DNA of 7,777 bases from Planctomycetaceae bacterium. GTDB lineage: Bacteria > Planctomycetota > Planctomycetia > Planctomycetales > Planctomycetaceae. The stretch lies in the NCBI GenBank assembly GCA_029259875.1, contig JAJDEK010000117.1, positions 1 to 7,777 on the forward strand, read 5' to 3'. Positions 7,536 through 7,777 of the stretch are shown here, in pieces. The position numbers were made by a program, and so were the translations under genes. Under the pieces are notes generated by a model. The model was given only the letters and a program-made list of their open reading frames with translations. It made no database searches and had not been told where the DNA came from. Numbering within the stretch: the stretch's first letter is position 1; each line of letters opens with the position of its first letter.

Positions 7536-7546
7536 TGAATTTCATG
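7534..7546. promoter_or_regulatory. 13-nt palindrome on the operon promoter, candidate operator
   Basis: CATGAA (7534-7539), one central T, TTCATG (7541-7546) is a perfect inverted repeat. It abuts and overlaps the TG of the extended -10 element and fills much of the -35/-10 spacer, a position from which a bound dimeric regulator would block polymerase. No regulator gene is in the window. Confidence 0.4.
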
Positions 7547-7615
7547 GAGATGAAAGCAATAAGTATTCTTGCTCGCAATAGACGTGAGGGGTGAACACTG
7601 GTTAGAATCAAAAGT

Positions 7616-7634
7616 GTCTGGGACAGATCCAGAC
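7616..7634. repeat. Stem-loop GTCTGG/CCAGAC, possible REP-like element or leader hairpin
   Basis: GTCTGG (7616-7621) pairs perfectly with CCAGAC (7629-7634) across a 7-nt loop GACAGAT, which can add one G-T wobble. A T6 run at 7644-7649 follows 9 nt later, too far for a standard terminator. Part of the loop recurs as GGACAGACC at 7682-7690 beside the ribosome binding site of the next gene. An outer AAGTGT (7612-7617) with ACACTT (7665-7670) could form a competing stem. Only one full copy is in the window. Confidence 0.4.
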
Positions 7635-7693
7635 TCAATCTAATTTTTTATAACTGGTGCAGAAACACTTCCACATCAAAAGGACAGACCTTC

Positions 7694-7777
7694 ATGAAGT
7701 TGGCTCAGATACTCGTCGTGATCTATCTCGTCATCCCATCACTGACGATCGCACAATCAGATCCTGCGAAACCACAA
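7694..7777 (+). CDS. N-terminus of a secreted protein (3' end outside window)
   Basis: Twenty-eight codons are open to the right edge. AAAAGGA (7678-7684) sits 9 nt before the ATG, a good ribosome binding site. The peptide begins MKLAQILVVIYLVIPSLTIA followed by QSDPAKPQ: a short basic start, a hydrophobic core at about residues 4-18 and a probable signal peptidase cut after TIA (residue 20). The mature part is expected outside the cytoplasm. Too little is visible to name a family. It is transcribed away from the cytochrome/DUF1501 operon, and its start is 235 nt from that operon's first start codon, so the two may share regulation. No clear promoter was found for it. Confidence 0.7.
   Translation, partial: MKLAQILVVIYLVIPSLTIAQSDPAKPQ

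Noticed and set aside
7649..7654. TATAAC as the -10 box of the right-edge gene.
   Set aside because: No -35-like hexamer at 16-18 nt and no extended -10 dinucleotide, in a T-rich run where such matches arise easily.

Overview
The window looks like a piece of a planctomycete chromosome, most likely from the order Planctomycetales in the wide sense. The strongest reason is the minus-strand pair of a large secreted protein combining a Planctomycete cytochrome c domain, DUF1549 and DUF1553 with a Tat-exported DUF1501 protein. This gene pair is found in many copies in Planctomycetes and relatives and is uncommon elsewhere. By eye the base composition is slightly AT-rich. No rRNA, tRNA, CRISPR array, insertion sequence or phage gene was seen.

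Layout. Bases 1-596 hold the C-terminal end of phosphoenolpyruvate synthase (+), cut by the left edge. It is followed after 37 nt by a hemerythrin-type di-iron protein (634-1098, +) with a strong ribosome binding site, so the two are probably co-transcribed. A 12-bp AT-rich hairpin straddles the hemerythrin stop codon. A gene-free stretch (1099-1550) with several small inverted repeats leads to a secreted serine hydrolase of the beta-lactamase/penicillin-binding-protein-like family (1551-2801, +). This gene converges on the minus-strand operon across a 126-nt gap.

The minus-strand operon runs from about 7520 down to 2928: an extended -10 promoter, then the 1021-residue cytochrome/DUF1549/DUF1553 protein (7458-4393), then DUF1501 (4388-2928), which starts 4 nt after the upstream stop and has its ribosome binding site inside the end of the upstream gene. 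Both products are expected outside the cytoplasm. One carries a covalent-heme motif and the other has a predicted alkaline-phosphatase-like fold. The biochemical function of the pair is not established. At the right edge a divergent gene begins (7694, +), of which only a signal peptide and a few following residues are visible. The 7459-7693 region between the divergent genes carries the predicted promoter, a 13-nt palindrome on that promoter, and a separate stem-loop.

The left part is cytoplasmic metabolism (gluconeogenic PEP formation plus an oxygen- or iron-binding protein), while the right part is secreted and periplasmic functions. The best candidate for poorly described biology is the secreted haem/DUF1501 pair with its palindrome-overlapped promoter. 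Everything else is ordinary.
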